Origin: an uncultured Pseudomonadota bacterium
GTDB lineage: Bacteria; Pseudomonadota; Gammaproteobacteria; Burkholderiales; SG8-39
Reading direction: 5' to 3'
Assembly: GCA_903921325.1 (NCBI GenBank)
Contig: CAIXPL010000037.1
Location: 186,001-250,000 of the forward strand
DNA length: 64,000 bases
This document shows, piece by piece, positions 33,463 through 42,214 of this stretch. The notes beneath the pieces are model-generated. The model did not search any database, was not told the DNA's origin, and worked only from the letters and a program-made list of their open reading frames with translations. Numbering within the stretch: position 1 is the stretch's first letter; each line of letters starts with the position of its first letter. The translations under genes were made by a program, and so were the position numbers.

Positions 33463-33768
33463 TCAGACTGCCGCCAACCTTTTGAGTCGCTTCATTTGGC
33501 GAAGCTCATCGTGCAGTTTTCCCTGTGCGTTCCATAGGTCAAACTGGTTCTGCATCTCCAGCCACAGTTGTGCTCCATTTCCCAAAACTGTGCCCAGGCG
33601 GAGCGCCATCTCGGCCGAAATCCCGCTGCGTTCGGCCAAAACGGCATGTAGCGTCTGGCGCGAAACTCCCAAGTTGCGCGCGAATGCGCTCACGGACATG
33701 CCAGGCAGGCTGGGCAGAACATCTTCCCGCAAGATTGCACCGGGATGAGTCGGCATGCGTTTACTCAT
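33463..33768 (-). CDS. higA: HigA-family antitoxin
   Basis: 101 residues with a Cro/cI-type helix-turn-helix: HPGAILREDVLPSLPGMSVS, FARNLGVSRQTLHAVLAERS and MALRLGTVLGNGAQLWLEMQ, the HigA/VapI pattern. Neutralises HigB and represses the operon. It follows higB by nine bases, the toxin-first order typical of higBA. Confidence 0.92.
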   Translation of the reverse strand: MSKRMPTHPGAILREDVLPSLPGMSVSAFARNLGVSRQTLHAVLAERSGISAEMALRLGTVLGNGAQLWLEMQNQFDLWNAQGKLHDELRQMKRLKRLAAV

Positions 33769-33777
33769 GAGCCACTC

Positions 33778-34053
33778 CTAGTGATAATTCTCAAGGTCAA
33801 CCCTGACGGCATTCTCTCCCTGCCACTCAAAGGTGATACACCACGGGCCGTTGACATGCACGCTGTACCGCTTTGGTTTGCCGCTCAGTCCATGAAAATC
33901 AAAGCCTGGCAGATTCAGCGACTCCGGTGTCGTGGCAGCGCTAATGGCATCGAGCCGTCGAAGCGCGCGTGCTGCCAACGCATCTTGCACTTTTGCACTG
34001 GAGCCAGTCTCAAAAAGCTCGCGAAGCCCCTTGTGCTTGAATGACTCAATCAC
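33778..34053 (-). CDS. higB: HigB-family mRNA interferase toxin
   Basis: 91-residue RelE-superfamily toxin: MIESFKHKGLRELFETG, LNLPGFDFHGLSGKPKRYSV and WCITFEWQGENAVRVDLENYH (parts) match HigB of the graT type, cleaving mRNA on the ribosome. GTG start. Base use is slightly more AT-rich than the flanks, fitting acquisition. A palindromic operator overlaps the likely -35 box, and the predicted transcript starts only a few bases before the GTG. Confidence 0.9.
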   Translation of the reverse strand: MIESFKHKGLRELFETGSSAKVQDALAARALRRLDAISAATTPESLNLPGFDFHGLSGKPKRYSVHVNGPWCITFEWQGENAVRVDLENYH

Positions 34054-34065
34054 GCGCCAAGCCAG

Positions 34066-34108
34066 AGTGTAAAGTACATCTTTTCACTTTGCCAACTGGC
34101 TAGGCAAA
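34066..34108 (-). promoter_or_regulatory. higBA promoter and operator
   Basis: TTTGCC-AACTGGCTA-GGCAAA (34088-34108) is an inverted repeat. On the minus strand its right part supplies TTGGCA (34095-34090) as -35, followed after 18 bases by TACACT (34071-34066). HigA binding here would block the promoter. Confidence 0.55.
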
Positions 34109-34171
34109 AATATCGACCGGCTCGCTACGCACCTCAAGGCGCCGCGGTTTGAAGGGTCGAATGCGATTCAT
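34100..34171 (-). CDS. Possible ATGA-initiated micro-ORF after the AtuA-like gene, 23 aa
   Basis: The AtuA-like gene stop is in CAATGA, and the ATG (34171) opens a frame MNRIRPFKPRRLEVRSEPVD ending at TAG 34102-34100 inside the higBA operator. It begins with the same CAATGAATCGC as the argD/argF micro-ORF. The downstream partner expected for a bridging ORF is absent; the higBA insertion may have displaced it. Weak. Confidence 0.25.
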   Translation of the reverse strand: MNRIRPFKPRRLEVRSEPVDIFA

Positions 34172-36069
34172 TGTCGCGTTTCCTCTGCGTCGGCAAACCA
34201 GGCAGCGGGAACGCGCACTCGCATCTCGAGTGCGCGTTGACCATACGCTTTACCCTGTGGATCAATGCGTTGTGAGGCCATGCCACCGCCCCCCAATGCA
34301 TTGTCGAGCACAAAATTAAACGCGCAAAGTCCTTGCGCTTCGTAACGCTCGACGAGGCCCAAGACCTGCTCGGCGAAATGCGAACCAATGCGCTCGGGCG
34401 TCAGCACCGAACGCAGATGATCGAAGTAGCGTGGCGAGCGGCAGAAGATGGCGATATTCGACAGATCGCCCTTGTCGCCGGAACGCGCGTGCGCAACCTT
34501 GATGAGCGGAACCTCAATCATCGACTCAACACCCATGGCCTCGTGCGTGGGCGCAGATTCATTCAATGCCTCAACGCGGTGGCTCACACCCGTCGGTACC
34601 GGCCCGATTAGGGCCTTGATCTGAGTCGAAGCGTTCGCACGTGCCGGCTTTGGTTGCCCACTGCTCGACGACGGAATATAACCACCTGAGCGCGGATTGC
34701 CCACCACGCTTGGTGGCCCATCGGCGATTTCGACGCTGATCGGCCCCAAGGCGGCCTTGTCAATCAGGAAGGTGTGCAGGCGCACGACCGGTGTCGGCTT
34801 CGGGCGTCCGCCAATCAGCCCGGTGGTGCCCTGCGCAAAGCTGATGCCGACTGATCCCAGTTCGCGGGCGAACAGATCGAGCGCCCGCGGATCGGCATGA
34901 TCGACCACCAGGCGCAGAACCACCTCGCGTGCATCCTGCGTTCGGGACTGCGTGCCGTAACTTGCCTCGGCACCGAGCAGTTCGATGTGAACGGCGGTGA
35001 AGTCTGGTAACACGCGATCGGCAAAGTGCCGTCGCGCGCGGCTCACTAATGCCTGCGCGGTGCGCGCCGCTTTGTCCGCTGCCTGGGGTCCGACAATGCA
35101 CAACATGGCGACCGCGCGCCAACCATCCTGCCAGGTTGCCGAGACTTTGAACTGTGCGGTCGGCGGACGACCGCGGGCACCGCTCACTTGCACACGATCG
35201 GGGCCAACCTGGGTCAACGTGACCTGCGAAAAATCAGCCGTCACATCAGGCAAGACATACGTCGCTGGATCGCCGATTTCATAGAGCGTTTGTTCGGCCA
35301 CGGTCGCCGGCGTTATCAGACCGCCAGTGCCTGCCGGTTTCGCCAATACAAATTCACCATCGGCGCGGCACTCCGCGATCGGATAACCGATAGTGTCCCA
35401 GCCGGGAACCTCCTGCCAGTCAGTGAAACAGCCGCCACACCCCTGAGCACCGCATTCGAGCAGGTGCCCGACGAGGCTCCCCGATGCCAGCCGGTCGTAA
35501 TCCTCGGCCTGCCAGTCGAATTCATGCATGAGGATGCCGAGCGCCAGGGCACTGTCGGCGCAGCGTCCGGTAATGACCATATCGGCCCCGTCGGCTAGAG
35601 CGGCTGCAATGGGCAATGCCCCGAGGTAGGCGTTTGCCGTGAGTACCTTGTCAGGCAACGGCGCGCCGCTACGCCACTCGCGGATATCCTGTGCTCGCAA
35701 TTGATCGAGTATCGGTAGCAGATCGTCTCCGAGGACTACCGCGACGCGCAGGTCAAGGCCCAGCGCGGCGCCAGCGGTCTCCAGAGCGAGTTTGCAGGCC
35801 CGCGGGTTCACGCCGCCTGCGTTGCTCACCACCCGGATACCGCGTCGTTTGATCTCCTGCAGATGCGGTTTGAGGTAGCCGATGAAGTCCGGGGGGTAAC
35901 CGGCCTGTGCGTCTTTTATGCGCGCGCGCGCCAGCAGCGACATGGTGACTTCGGCCAGGTAGTCCATCATCAAATAGTCGATCTCGGCACCGAGCAATTG
36001 CCCAATCGCCATCGGACTGTCGCCCCAGGCACCCGCGGCGCCACCGATGCGAACCAGCGCGCGGGTCAT
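34168..36069 (-). CDS. AtuA-family protein (DUF1446) with C-terminal AtuA-like domain
   Basis: 633 residues. The N-terminal DUF1446 domain shows RIGGAAGAWGDSPMAIGQLL, IRVVSNAGGVNPRACKLALE, DMVITGRCADSALALGILMH and LECGAQGCGGCFTDW. The C-terminal ferredoxin-like AtuA domain shows AHARSGDKGDLSNIAIFCRS and FNFVLDNALGGGGMASQRID. AtuA takes part in acyclic terpene (citronellol/geranyl-CoA) use, but many homologues act in other acyl-CoA routes. The ATG overlaps the enoyl-CoA hydratase stop (ATGA). Frame open to 36210 inside that gene. Confidence 0.85.
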   Translation of the reverse strand: MTRALVRIGGAAGAWGDSPMAIGQLLGAEIDYLMMDYLAEVTMSLLARARIKDAQAGYPPDFIGYLKPHLQEIKRRGIRVVSNAGGVNPRACKLALETAGAALGLDLRVAVVLGDDLLPILDQLRAQDIREWRSGAPLPDKVLTANAYLGALPIAAALADGADMVITGRCADSALALGILMHEFDWQAEDYDRLASGSLVGHLLECGAQGCGGCFTDWQEVPGWDTIGYPIAECRADGEFVLAKPAGTGGLITPATVAEQTLYEIGDPATYVLPDVTADFSQVTLTQVGPDRVQVSGARGRPPTAQFKVSATWQDGWRAVAMLCIVGPQAADKAARTAQALVSRARRHFADRVLPDFTAVHIELLGAEASYGTQSRTQDAREVVLRLVVDHADPRALDLFARELGSVGISFAQGTTGLIGGRPKPTPVVRLHTFLIDKAALGPISVEIADGPPSVVGNPRSGGYIPSSSSGQPKPARANASTQIKALIGPVPTGVSHRVEALNESAPTHEAMGVESMIEVPLIKVAHARSGDKGDLSNIAIFCRSPRYFDHLRSVLTPERIGSHFAEQVLGLVERYEAQGLCAFNFVLDNALGGGGMASQRIDPQGKAYGQRALEMRVRVPAAWFADAEETRQ

Positions 36070-36980
36070 CTCGATGGCCCCCCCGGCGGCTCCGTCGAAC
36101 CGGATGACGCAGCCGAGCCTGTCGCTACCGTCGATTGATTGGAACCAGTCGATGCCGTCGATGCCGTCGGTCCGGTTGGCCCGGTTGGTCTGGTTGGCAA
36201 TGTTGCCCAAACAGGTTTGCGCTTTTCATTGAATGCGGCGAGTCCCTCGCGCGCATCCTCGGTACGGGAGACCAACGCGATCTGTGCTTCGGCGAACGCC
36301 AGTGCATCGTGAAAACCCATCGCATCCAATGCGTTGATCGCCGCTTTGCCCCGCTTCAGCGCGACGGGCGATAGTCCACACACCCGTTCGATCAGGCGTT
36401 CGACCCTCGCATCGAGCGCTTCATACGCTACGACTTCATTGACCATGCCCATGGCCTCGGCACGCGCCGCCGACACCAGATCACCGGTCAGACACAACTC
36501 ATTCACATGACGCGGATGGATCATGCGACGCAGATACACCAGGACTTGCATCGGAAACACGCCTACCCGGGCTTCCGGCAGGCCAAAGCGCGCACGATCC
36601 GATGCGATCGCCAAGTCGCACAAGGCCATCAACCCCATGCCGCCGGCGACACAGTCGCCATTGATGCGGCCGATCATCGGGATGCCCAGCTGCCGCACCG
36701 CGCGCGCGAGGCGACCAAAATCCGTGGTCGGTTCATCGAGGCCATCGGCGAAAACACCGGTGCCACGGCTGAGATCGGCCCCCGCGCAGAACGCTTTCTG
36801 ACCGACACCAGTGAGCACCAGCGCTCGCACCGTGGGGTCGCTAGCGGCAAGATTGACGGCGGCATGAATGCCGGCAATCACATCGGGGTTGAGGGCATTG
36901 CGGCGTTCTTCCCGATTGATGCGCATCCACAACGCCGGACCGCGTTGCTCAACAATGAGGGGTGCCGATTCTGTTGGCAT
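36066..36980 (-). CDS. Enoyl-CoA hydratase/isomerase with low-complexity tail
   Basis: Crotonase-fold enzyme, cytoplasmic. RREERRNALNPD-like start (INREERRNALNPDVIAG), oxyanion-hole segment AFCAGADLSRG, GDCVAGGMGLMALCDLA and GLPEARVGVFPM with a catalytic-type Glu. The enzyme core ends near NEKRKPVWATLP (about residue 258). The last 45 residues are a Thr/Pro/Gly/Ser repeat tail (PTGPTGPTASTASTGS), matching short direct repeats in the DNA at about 36090-36200. Fifteen bases separate it from the acyl-CoA dehydrogenase gene. Confidence 0.9.
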   Translation of the reverse strand: MPTESAPLIVEQRGPALWMRINREERRNALNPDVIAGIHAAVNLAASDPTVRALVLTGVGQKAFCAGADLSRGTGVFADGLDEPTTDFGRLARAVRQLGIPMIGRINGDCVAGGMGLMALCDLAIASDRARFGLPEARVGVFPMQVLVYLRRMIHPRHVNELCLTGDLVSAARAEAMGMVNEVVAYEALDARVERLIERVCGLSPVALKRGKAAINALDAMGFHDALAFAEAQIALVSRTEDAREGLAAFNEKRKPVWATLPTRPTGPTGPTASTASTGSNQSTVATGSAASSGSTEPPGGPSR

Positions 36981-36994
36981 GGAAAGGCCCCGCT

Positions 36995-38170
36995 TCAGTA
37001 GGACTTGGGCAAGCCGAGCTCGCGCTCGGCAATATGACAGAGGATCATCTCGCGACTGACTGGCGCCAGTTGCGTGGCCATCATTTCGCGGAAGTAGCGC
37101 TCGACATGGAATTCAGCCGCATACCCCATGCCACCGAGTGTGCGCATCGCGCGGTCGGCCGCATGAAAGCCCGCATCAGCCGCAAGGTACTTGGCGGCAT
37201 TGGCCTGCGCGCCGCAGGGTTGCTGCGTATCGCACAACTGCGCCGCGTGCAGGGTCATCAGCTCAGCGGCATAGAGCTCTGACCAGCACTGCGCAAGAGG
37301 ATGCTGGATCGACTGGTTCATGCCGATCGGTCGACCGAACACCACGCGCTCCGATGCATAGCGCACCGCAACCGCAAGACAACGGCGGCCCATGCCGATC
37401 ACTTCAGCGGCATTCAGAATCCGCTCGGCATTGAGGCTATCCAGAATGTAGCGAAAACCTTTGCCTTCCACGCCAATCAGATGATCGAGCGGCACCTTGA
37501 GGCCGTCATAGAACACCTGATTCGAGTCCACCGCATGCCGGCCCATTTTGGGGATCTCGGTGATGCGCACCGTCGCCGGGTCAAGATCAGTAAAAAACAG
37601 GCTCAGTCCGTCGATCGGCCGTGCGCATTGCTCGATGGGCGTGGTGCGTGCGAGCAGCAGCACCTTCTGTGAATGTTGTGCGGTGCTGGTCCAGATCTTC
37701 TGGCCATGCACCACATAATGATCGCCTTCGCGCACGGCACGTGTTTTGATGCGCGCGGTATCCAATCCCGCATCGGGTTCGGTGACCCCAAAGCAGGTGC
37801 GCCACTGGCCGCTGATCACCTTGGGCAGCCAGTCGCGCTTTTGCTGCTCGCTGCCATGCCGGACCACTGAGTGCAGCCCAAAGATATTGATATGCACGGT
37901 CGAGCAGGCGGCGAATGCACCGGCTGACGCGCCGATCGTCTGCATCATGATTGCCGCCTCGGTCACCCCCAGGCCGGCACCGCCATACTCCGGTGGCATC
38001 GCGATGCCCAGCCAGCCCGCGCTCGCAATGGCATCGGCGAATGCGGCTGGAAACGTATGGGTGCGATCCAGCTCTGCCCAGTACGCATCATCGAAGCGAT
38101 CGCACAGGCTGCGGATTGCTTCGCGCAGGGCCACTCGATCGGGCGTATCGGCGATGGCTGCGTAGCTCAT
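36995..38170 (-). CDS. Acyl-CoA dehydrogenase
   Basis: FAD-dependent alpha,beta-dehydrogenation of an acyl-CoA. 391 residues with GWLGIAMPPEYGGAGLGVTE, CFGVTEPDAGLDTARIKT (flavin/substrate loop), HYVVHGQKIWTSTAQHSQ, and the C-terminal RTLGGMGYAAEFHVERYFRE. Electrons would pass to ETF, not encoded here. ATG overlaps the CoA-transferase stop (ATGA). Confidence 0.93.
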   Translation of the reverse strand: MSYAAIADTPDRVALREAIRSLCDRFDDAYWAELDRTHTFPAAFADAIASAGWLGIAMPPEYGGAGLGVTEAAIMMQTIGASAGAFAACSTVHINIFGLHSVVRHGSEQQKRDWLPKVISGQWRTCFGVTEPDAGLDTARIKTRAVREGDHYVVHGQKIWTSTAQHSQKVLLLARTTPIEQCARPIDGLSLFFTDLDPATVRITEIPKMGRHAVDSNQVFYDGLKVPLDHLIGVEGKGFRYILDSLNAERILNAAEVIGMGRRCLAVAVRYASERVVFGRPIGMNQSIQHPLAQCWSELYAAELMTLHAAQLCDTQQPCGAQANAAKYLAADAGFHAADRAMRTLGGMGYAAEFHVERYFREMMATQLAPVSREMILCHIAERELGLPKSY

Positions 38171-39327
38171 TCCTTGCCCCAGCCGTCATCGAGCACTTCG
38201 CGGGTGTGCTCGCCCAATTGCGGTGCGAGTCGTCGTATGTCCGGTGGCGTGCGCGACCAGGTGCCCGGTGGTCGCGCGACGCGCAACGTGCCTTCACTCG
38301 GGTGATGCATTTCGGCCCAAAAGCCAACGGCTTTCAAGTGCGGATCGTCAAACAAGGCGTCAAGCGAATTGACCGGACTTGCCGGAATATCGGCGCGCTC
38401 GAAGAGCGCAAGCCATTGCGCGTTGGATTTGTGTTTCAGTTGAGCGGCAAGAAACTCACCCGCGGCTGCGGCATGGACGGTGCGCTGCGCGATGTTGGCA
38501 AAGCGCGCATCGTGGGCCACCAGGTCAGGTACGCCGATCATGACCGAGAACTTGCGCCAGTGCTCATCGGTGTAGACCACCACGCACAGATGTCCGTCCG
38601 ACGTGGGGTAGGGCCCGCGCGTGGCTGACAGCAGACGCTGGTAGCCGGTACCGCCTTGCGGCGGAATAAATGCGCCGCCGCCCAGGTGGTCAGCCAGAAA
38701 AAACTGCGCCATCGTCTCGAACATCGGCAGCTCGATCTGCTGGCCTTCGCCGGTACGCGCCTTGTGAAATAGCGCCGCCAGCAGCGTGTTGGCCAGATAC
38801 ATGCCCACGGTGCGGTCGCACACGTTGATGGGCGCATAACTTGGGGTGCCGTTCACCTGCGCAAACAAGGACGACAGCCCGGAGGCCGCCTGCATGATGT
38901 CGTCATACGCCGGGCGGCCGGCATAGGGGCCGGATTCGCCAAACCCGAATGCCCCGCACAGGATGATCCCCGGATTGATCCGCACCAGGGATTCGTAATC
39001 CAGACCGAGGCGGCGCATGGCCTGGGGCCGGATGTTGTAGGCAAGCACATCCGCCTCGGGCACCAGAGCGAGCAGCGCATTCAGACCCTCGGGCGTCTTC
39101 AGATCGAGGACAACGCTGCGCTTGTTACGATTGGCTTGCAGGTAGAGCGGCCCCATGTCCTTGTGCGAGGAGTCGCTGAACGGGCCGACCCTGCGCATGG
39201 TATCGCCCGAGGGGGCTTCGATCTTGATGACATCAGCCCCCAGGTCACCGAGCATCTGGGTTGCGAACGGCCCCATCACCACCGTGGTGAGATCGAGAAT
39301 GCGAACGCCTTTGAGTGGGCCGGCCAT
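38167..39327 (-). CDS. CaiB/BaiF-family CoA transferase
   Basis: Class III CoA transferase, 386 residues, probably activating an acid at the head of the operon. GVRILDLTTVVMGPFATQML, DVIKIEAPSGDTMR, NRNKRSVVLDLKTPEG, and GRPAYDDIMQAASGLSSL with the catalytic-type Asp. Donor and acceptor unknown. Three bases after the Bug receptor gene. Confidence 0.92.
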   Translation of the reverse strand: MAGPLKGVRILDLTTVVMGPFATQMLGDLGADVIKIEAPSGDTMRRVGPFSDSSHKDMGPLYLQANRNKRSVVLDLKTPEGLNALLALVPEADVLAYNIRPQAMRRLGLDYESLVRINPGIILCGAFGFGESGPYAGRPAYDDIMQAASGLSSLFAQVNGTPSYAPINVCDRTVGMYLANTLLAALFHKARTGEGQQIELPMFETMAQFFLADHLGGGAFIPPQGGTGYQRLLSATRGPYPTSDGHLCVVVYTDEHWRKFSVMIGVPDLVAHDARFANIAQRTVHAAAAGEFLAAQLKHKSNAQWLALFERADIPASPVNSLDALFDDPHLKAVGFWAEMHHPSEGTLRVARPPGTWSRTPPDIRRLAPQLGEHTREVLDDGWGKE

Positions 39328-39330
39328 CGT

Positions 39331-40290
39331 CTACTCGGGCTGTATGCCGGCGCCCTTGATGACGCGGCCCCACTTTTCAATTTCAGCCTGCTGGAATTCG
39401 GCGAGTTCAGCAGGGGATGTTGTATAGATGTCGAGCACGGCGCGCGCAAACTGGAGTTTCACGGCGTCAGTATGGACGCCCTTGATGAACGCCGCGTTGA
39501 GTTGCCGGACGATGTCAGGTGGCGTGCCGCGCGGCGCGTAGACCGCGATCCAGTAGGACGATTCATAACCTTTGACACCGGCTTCGTCGATGGTAGGCAA
39601 CGAGGCAAATGCCGACGTGCGTTTGGCACCGGTGTAGGCGAGGGCACGCAATTTGCCGCCCTGGATCTGCGCTTGCGCAGTCGCAGTGTCGGCAAACATG
39701 AGATCGATCTGACCACCGAGCAGATCGGTCAGCGCAGCCGGGTTGCTCTTGTAGGCGACAAAGGTGAGGTCGGACCCGGTCATCTGCTTGAACATTTCGG
39801 CTGCCACCCGGCTCGATGAATTGCCAGCCCCGAAGGTGAGTGACTTCGACTTGGCGGTGGCCATGAATTCCTGCATCGAGGTGATTGCACTCGCTGTGTT
39901 CACCACCAGAACCATCGAGCCTTTGCCCAGCGCGGTGATGGGCGCGAAGTCAGCCACCGGATCATAGGGCAGCTTCTTGTGCAGAGAGGGATTGGCCGCC
40001 TGGGTCGTGTTGGTCGTCATGAACACGGTATAGCCATCGGGTGTGGCGTGCGCGACGTATTCGGCCGCGATGATGCCATCGGCCCCCGGTTTGTTGATCA
40101 CGATCACCGTGGCACCGTTCAGCTCGGCGGGAATTGCCTGGGCGAGGGCGCGCGCGGCCTGATCGGTCCCGCTGCCAGAACCGAAAGGCACCACCAGGTT
40201 GATGGGCCGGGCAGGGTAGCTTTGGCCCCACGCCGCCGTTGCGGCCATACCGGCCACAACAGCAAACAGCGCAAACGCTCGCACGATCAT
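39331..40290 (-). CDS. Bug-family tripartite tricarboxylate receptor
   Basis: Periplasmic binding protein of the TctC/Bug family, 319 residues. Signal peptide AFALFAVVAGMAATAAWGQ, then YPARPINLVVPFGSGSGTDQ, VVINKPGADGIIAAEYV-like ligand loop and YAPRGTPPDIVRQLNAAF. ATG 40290 follows AGGAG. First gene of the acyl-CoA operon, so it may deliver the acid that the CoA transferase activates. No TctAB membrane genes are nearby. Confidence 0.9.
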   Translation of the reverse strand: MIVRAFALFAVVAGMAATAAWGQSYPARPINLVVPFGSGSGTDQAARALAQAIPAELNGATVIVINKPGADGIIAAEYVAHATPDGYTVFMTTNTTQAANPSLHKKLPYDPVADFAPITALGKGSMVLVVNTASAITSMQEFMATAKSKSLTFGAGNSSSRVAAEMFKQMTGSDLTFVAYKSNPAALTDLLGGQIDLMFADTATAQAQIQGGKLRALAYTGAKRTSAFASLPTIDEAGVKGYESSYWIAVYAPRGTPPDIVRQLNAAFIKGVHTDAVKLQFARAVLDIYTTSPAELAEFQQAEIEKWGRVIKGAGIQPE

Positions 40291-40340
40291 GATGTCTCCT
40301 CTGGCGCATTGTTTGCGGCGCCGATCATTGGACTTGGCCC

Positions 40341-40385
40341 TATTGTCGATAGTCGCTAGCCATAAGACAAATAGAATCAATTGAT
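40341..40385. promoter_or_regulatory. Operator region between Bug receptor and lysR-type gene
   Basis: Two dyads lie in the divergent gap: ATTGTC (40342) paired with GACAAA (40366), and the perfect palindrome ATCAATTGAT at 40376-40385. They are likely binding sites of the adjacent LysR regulator. Confidence 0.45.
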
Positions 40386-40413
40386 AGAATGCATAACCAT
40401 CGTGACAGTGACT

Positions 40414-41337
40414 ATGCGGACTCATATCAATTTGCGACAGTTGGAGGCCATCGAGTCGATTGCCAAACACGGCAGCTTCAGCGCTGCCGCCGGCCATCTC
40501 CATGTGTCGCAGCCGGCGCTGAGTCGCACGGTCCGGCTCGCTGAGGAAAGCCTGGGCACAAAACTGTTCGACCGCGGCGCGCGCAACGTTACGCTGACAC
40601 CGGCAGGCGCCGAGTTGCTGCCGATCGCGCGCCGGGTATTGCTCGAATTCGGTGACTCCATGAGTGAACTTGCCCAGTTCATGGAAGGGCGGCGCGGCCG
40701 GGTTCGGGTGTCTGCGCTTCCTTCGGTTGCGCGTCCCGTGCTGGTCGAGGCCGTGTCCAGTTTCAGCGCCGTGCATCCGGAAATCGAATTCCAGTTGCGC
40801 GTAGACCCGGCCGAGACGGTGCTGCAGCTGCTCGATGCGTGCGAGATTGACATGGGCATCACGGTGCAGCCGCCACCGGATGGTCGCTTTCTGTACCAGC
40901 ATCTCTACGATGATGAATATGTGCTGATTTGTGCTGCGAGCGATCCGGTGGCAACGCGTGCACCAGCCGGTCGACCGCTACCGTGGCAGATCGTCGAAGG
41001 CCGGCGGTTCATCGCGGCCTCGCGCGGCAGCAATACCCGTGGCGCGACCGATGCCGCGTTTACTCAGGCCGGCATTTCGCTGCGACCGGCGCATGAGGTG
41101 GCGAGCAGCGATCTCACCGTGATTGCCAGTCTGGTCGCCTCTGGCCTGGGTTTGAGCGTCTTACCGGCGAGCGCACTGGGCGCGCTCGATCAGCATGGGA
41201 TCGTGTCGCGTCGCTTGCACAAGCCACGGATGAAACGCAAAGTGGGGATTGTCACGCGGGCCGGTCGCACGCTGTCGATGGCGACCACCCGCTTTCGCGA
41301 CCAGTTGCTGAAGACGCTGCTTACGCGGGGCGGATGA
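40414..41337 (+). CDS. LysR-family transcriptional regulator
   Basis: 307 residues. N-terminal winged HTH: NLRQLEAIESIAKHGSFSAA, HLHVSQPALSRTVRLAEESL and GTKLFDRGARNVTLTPAG. The effector domain follows. Divergent from the Bug-CoA transferase operon, so probably its regulator, responding to the imported acid or its CoA ester. ATG 40414 chosen; a TTG at 40381 is in frame. The 3' end overlaps the convergent cupin by 17 bases. Confidence 0.93.
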   Translation: MRTHINLRQLEAIESIAKHGSFSAAAGHLHVSQPALSRTVRLAEESLGTKLFDRGARNVTLTPAGAELLPIARRVLLEFGDSMSELAQFMEGRRGRVRVSALPSVARPVLVEAVSSFSAVHPEIEFQLRVDPAETVLQLLDACEIDMGITVQPPPDGRFLYQHLYDDEYVLICAASDPVATRAPAGRPLPWQIVEGRRFIAASRGSNTRGATDAAFTQAGISLRPAHEVASSDLTVIASLVASGLGLSVLPASALGALDQHGIVSRRLHKPRMKRKVGIVTRAGRTLSMATTRFRDQLLKTLLTRGG

Positions 41338-41740
41338 CCTGGGCCGGATTCTCGCCGTAAGGCGGGGCATAGACGACCAGCAAGCGCAGGCGTTCGCTCG
41401 TGACGCGGATCGAATGAAATACGCCCTCCGGAAAGAACAGCATGTCTCCCGGGCGCACCTCGTGCTCAACGCCGTCAATGCCCGCCAGGGCAGTGCCCTC
41501 CAGCACATACGCCGCCTGCTCGAGGCCGGGGTGTGCATGCGGTGCGGCGTTGCCGCCGCGCACGATGTCGCCGAGCACGATTTCCATGTGGCGGGCACCA
41601 TTGTCAGGGCCCACCAGGCGCAGATTCGTGGTGCCTTCGTGATTGGCCGGGCTGTACCCCTGCATCTCGGAGGCTCGAATCACGGCACCTTTGGATTTCA
41701 TTGCAGCAAGGCCCGCGGGCTGTGTCGTGGTGTCGCTCAT
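41321..41740 (-). CDS. Cupin-domain protein
   Basis: 139-residue single-cupin protein. Metal motif 1 GGNAAPHAHPGLEQAAYVLEG (seen in part, G-x5-H-x-H-x4-E-like) and motif 2 PGDMLFFPEGVFHSI. Could be a small oxygenase, isomerase or ligand sensor; no substrate can be assigned. Confidence 0.85.
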   Translation of the reverse strand: MSDTTTQPAGLAAMKSKGAVIRASEMQGYSPANHEGTTNLRLVGPDNGARHMEIVLGDIVRGGNAAPHAHPGLEQAAYVLEGTALAGIDGVEHEVRPGDMLFFPEGVFHSIRVTSERLRLLVVYAPPYGENPAQVIRPA

Positions 41741-42045
41741 TGCTGGTCGTCCCCTGGTCGTTCGGTATATGAGTGGCTGGTCAATGCTCTGGCGGTTGTA
41801 CGTGACATGGCGTGCTAATGCACCGTGACTCGCGCGGGTTAGCGTGGCACATGGTAGGAATTCTGCGCTCGCGCGACAATTAGAATTAGCTTTGCGCAGT
41901 CATAACCGGAGCGAATGGCGGCGCGGTTACGCGGAGTCACCGCACAGCTAGGCCGCGGTCTTCAGCAGAATTGCGTATGCGGTGGCATACCGCAGCCATT
42001 GCGTGGCCGCCGCTGCGCGAGACAAACTATCAAAGGATATTCTAT
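41741..42045. other. Non-coding interval between cupin and tRNA-Thr
   Basis: About 305 bases with no supported gene. It contains the cupin promoter side and a hairpin TGCGGT-GGCAT-ACCGCA at 41978-41994, about 50 bases past the tRNA 3' end and without a T tract. Confidence 0.5.
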
Positions 42046-42121
42046 TGGTGCCGGTGAAAGGAATCGAACCCTCGACCTTCGCATTACGAATGCGCTGCTC
42101 TACCGACTGAGCTACACCGGC
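42046..42121 (-). tRNA. tRNA-Thr (anticodon CGT)
   Basis: 76-base cloverleaf with acceptor GCCGGTG/CACCGGC, D arm GCTC/GAGC, anticodon loop TTCGTAA (anticodon CGT, plus-strand 42086-42088), T arm with GGTTCGATTCC, and encoded CCA. The anticodon arm and variable region are the same as in E. coli thrW. Confidence 0.97.
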
Positions 42122-42153
42122 CTCGCTATCCAATGACCTCTAGCGACCCTGTT

Positions 42154-42171
42154 GCCTGCCCGCGGGCAAGC
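42154..42171 (-). terminator. Hairpin between ispH and tRNA-Thr
   Basis: GCTTGCC-CGCG-GGCAGGC forms a seven-pair stem with one G-U pair about 45 bases after the ispH stop. No T tract. It may end the ribF-ispH transcript before the tRNA. Confidence 0.4.
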
Positions 42172-42214
42172 GAGAATCCAGGGGCCGCGAGTATACCGTA
42201 GCCGCGCGCCCCGA

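Noticed and set aside
33181..33537. 118-codon frame in the nrtA upstream region
   Set aside because: Overlaps the sigma-54 promoter, NtrC sites and higA; composition not coding-like.
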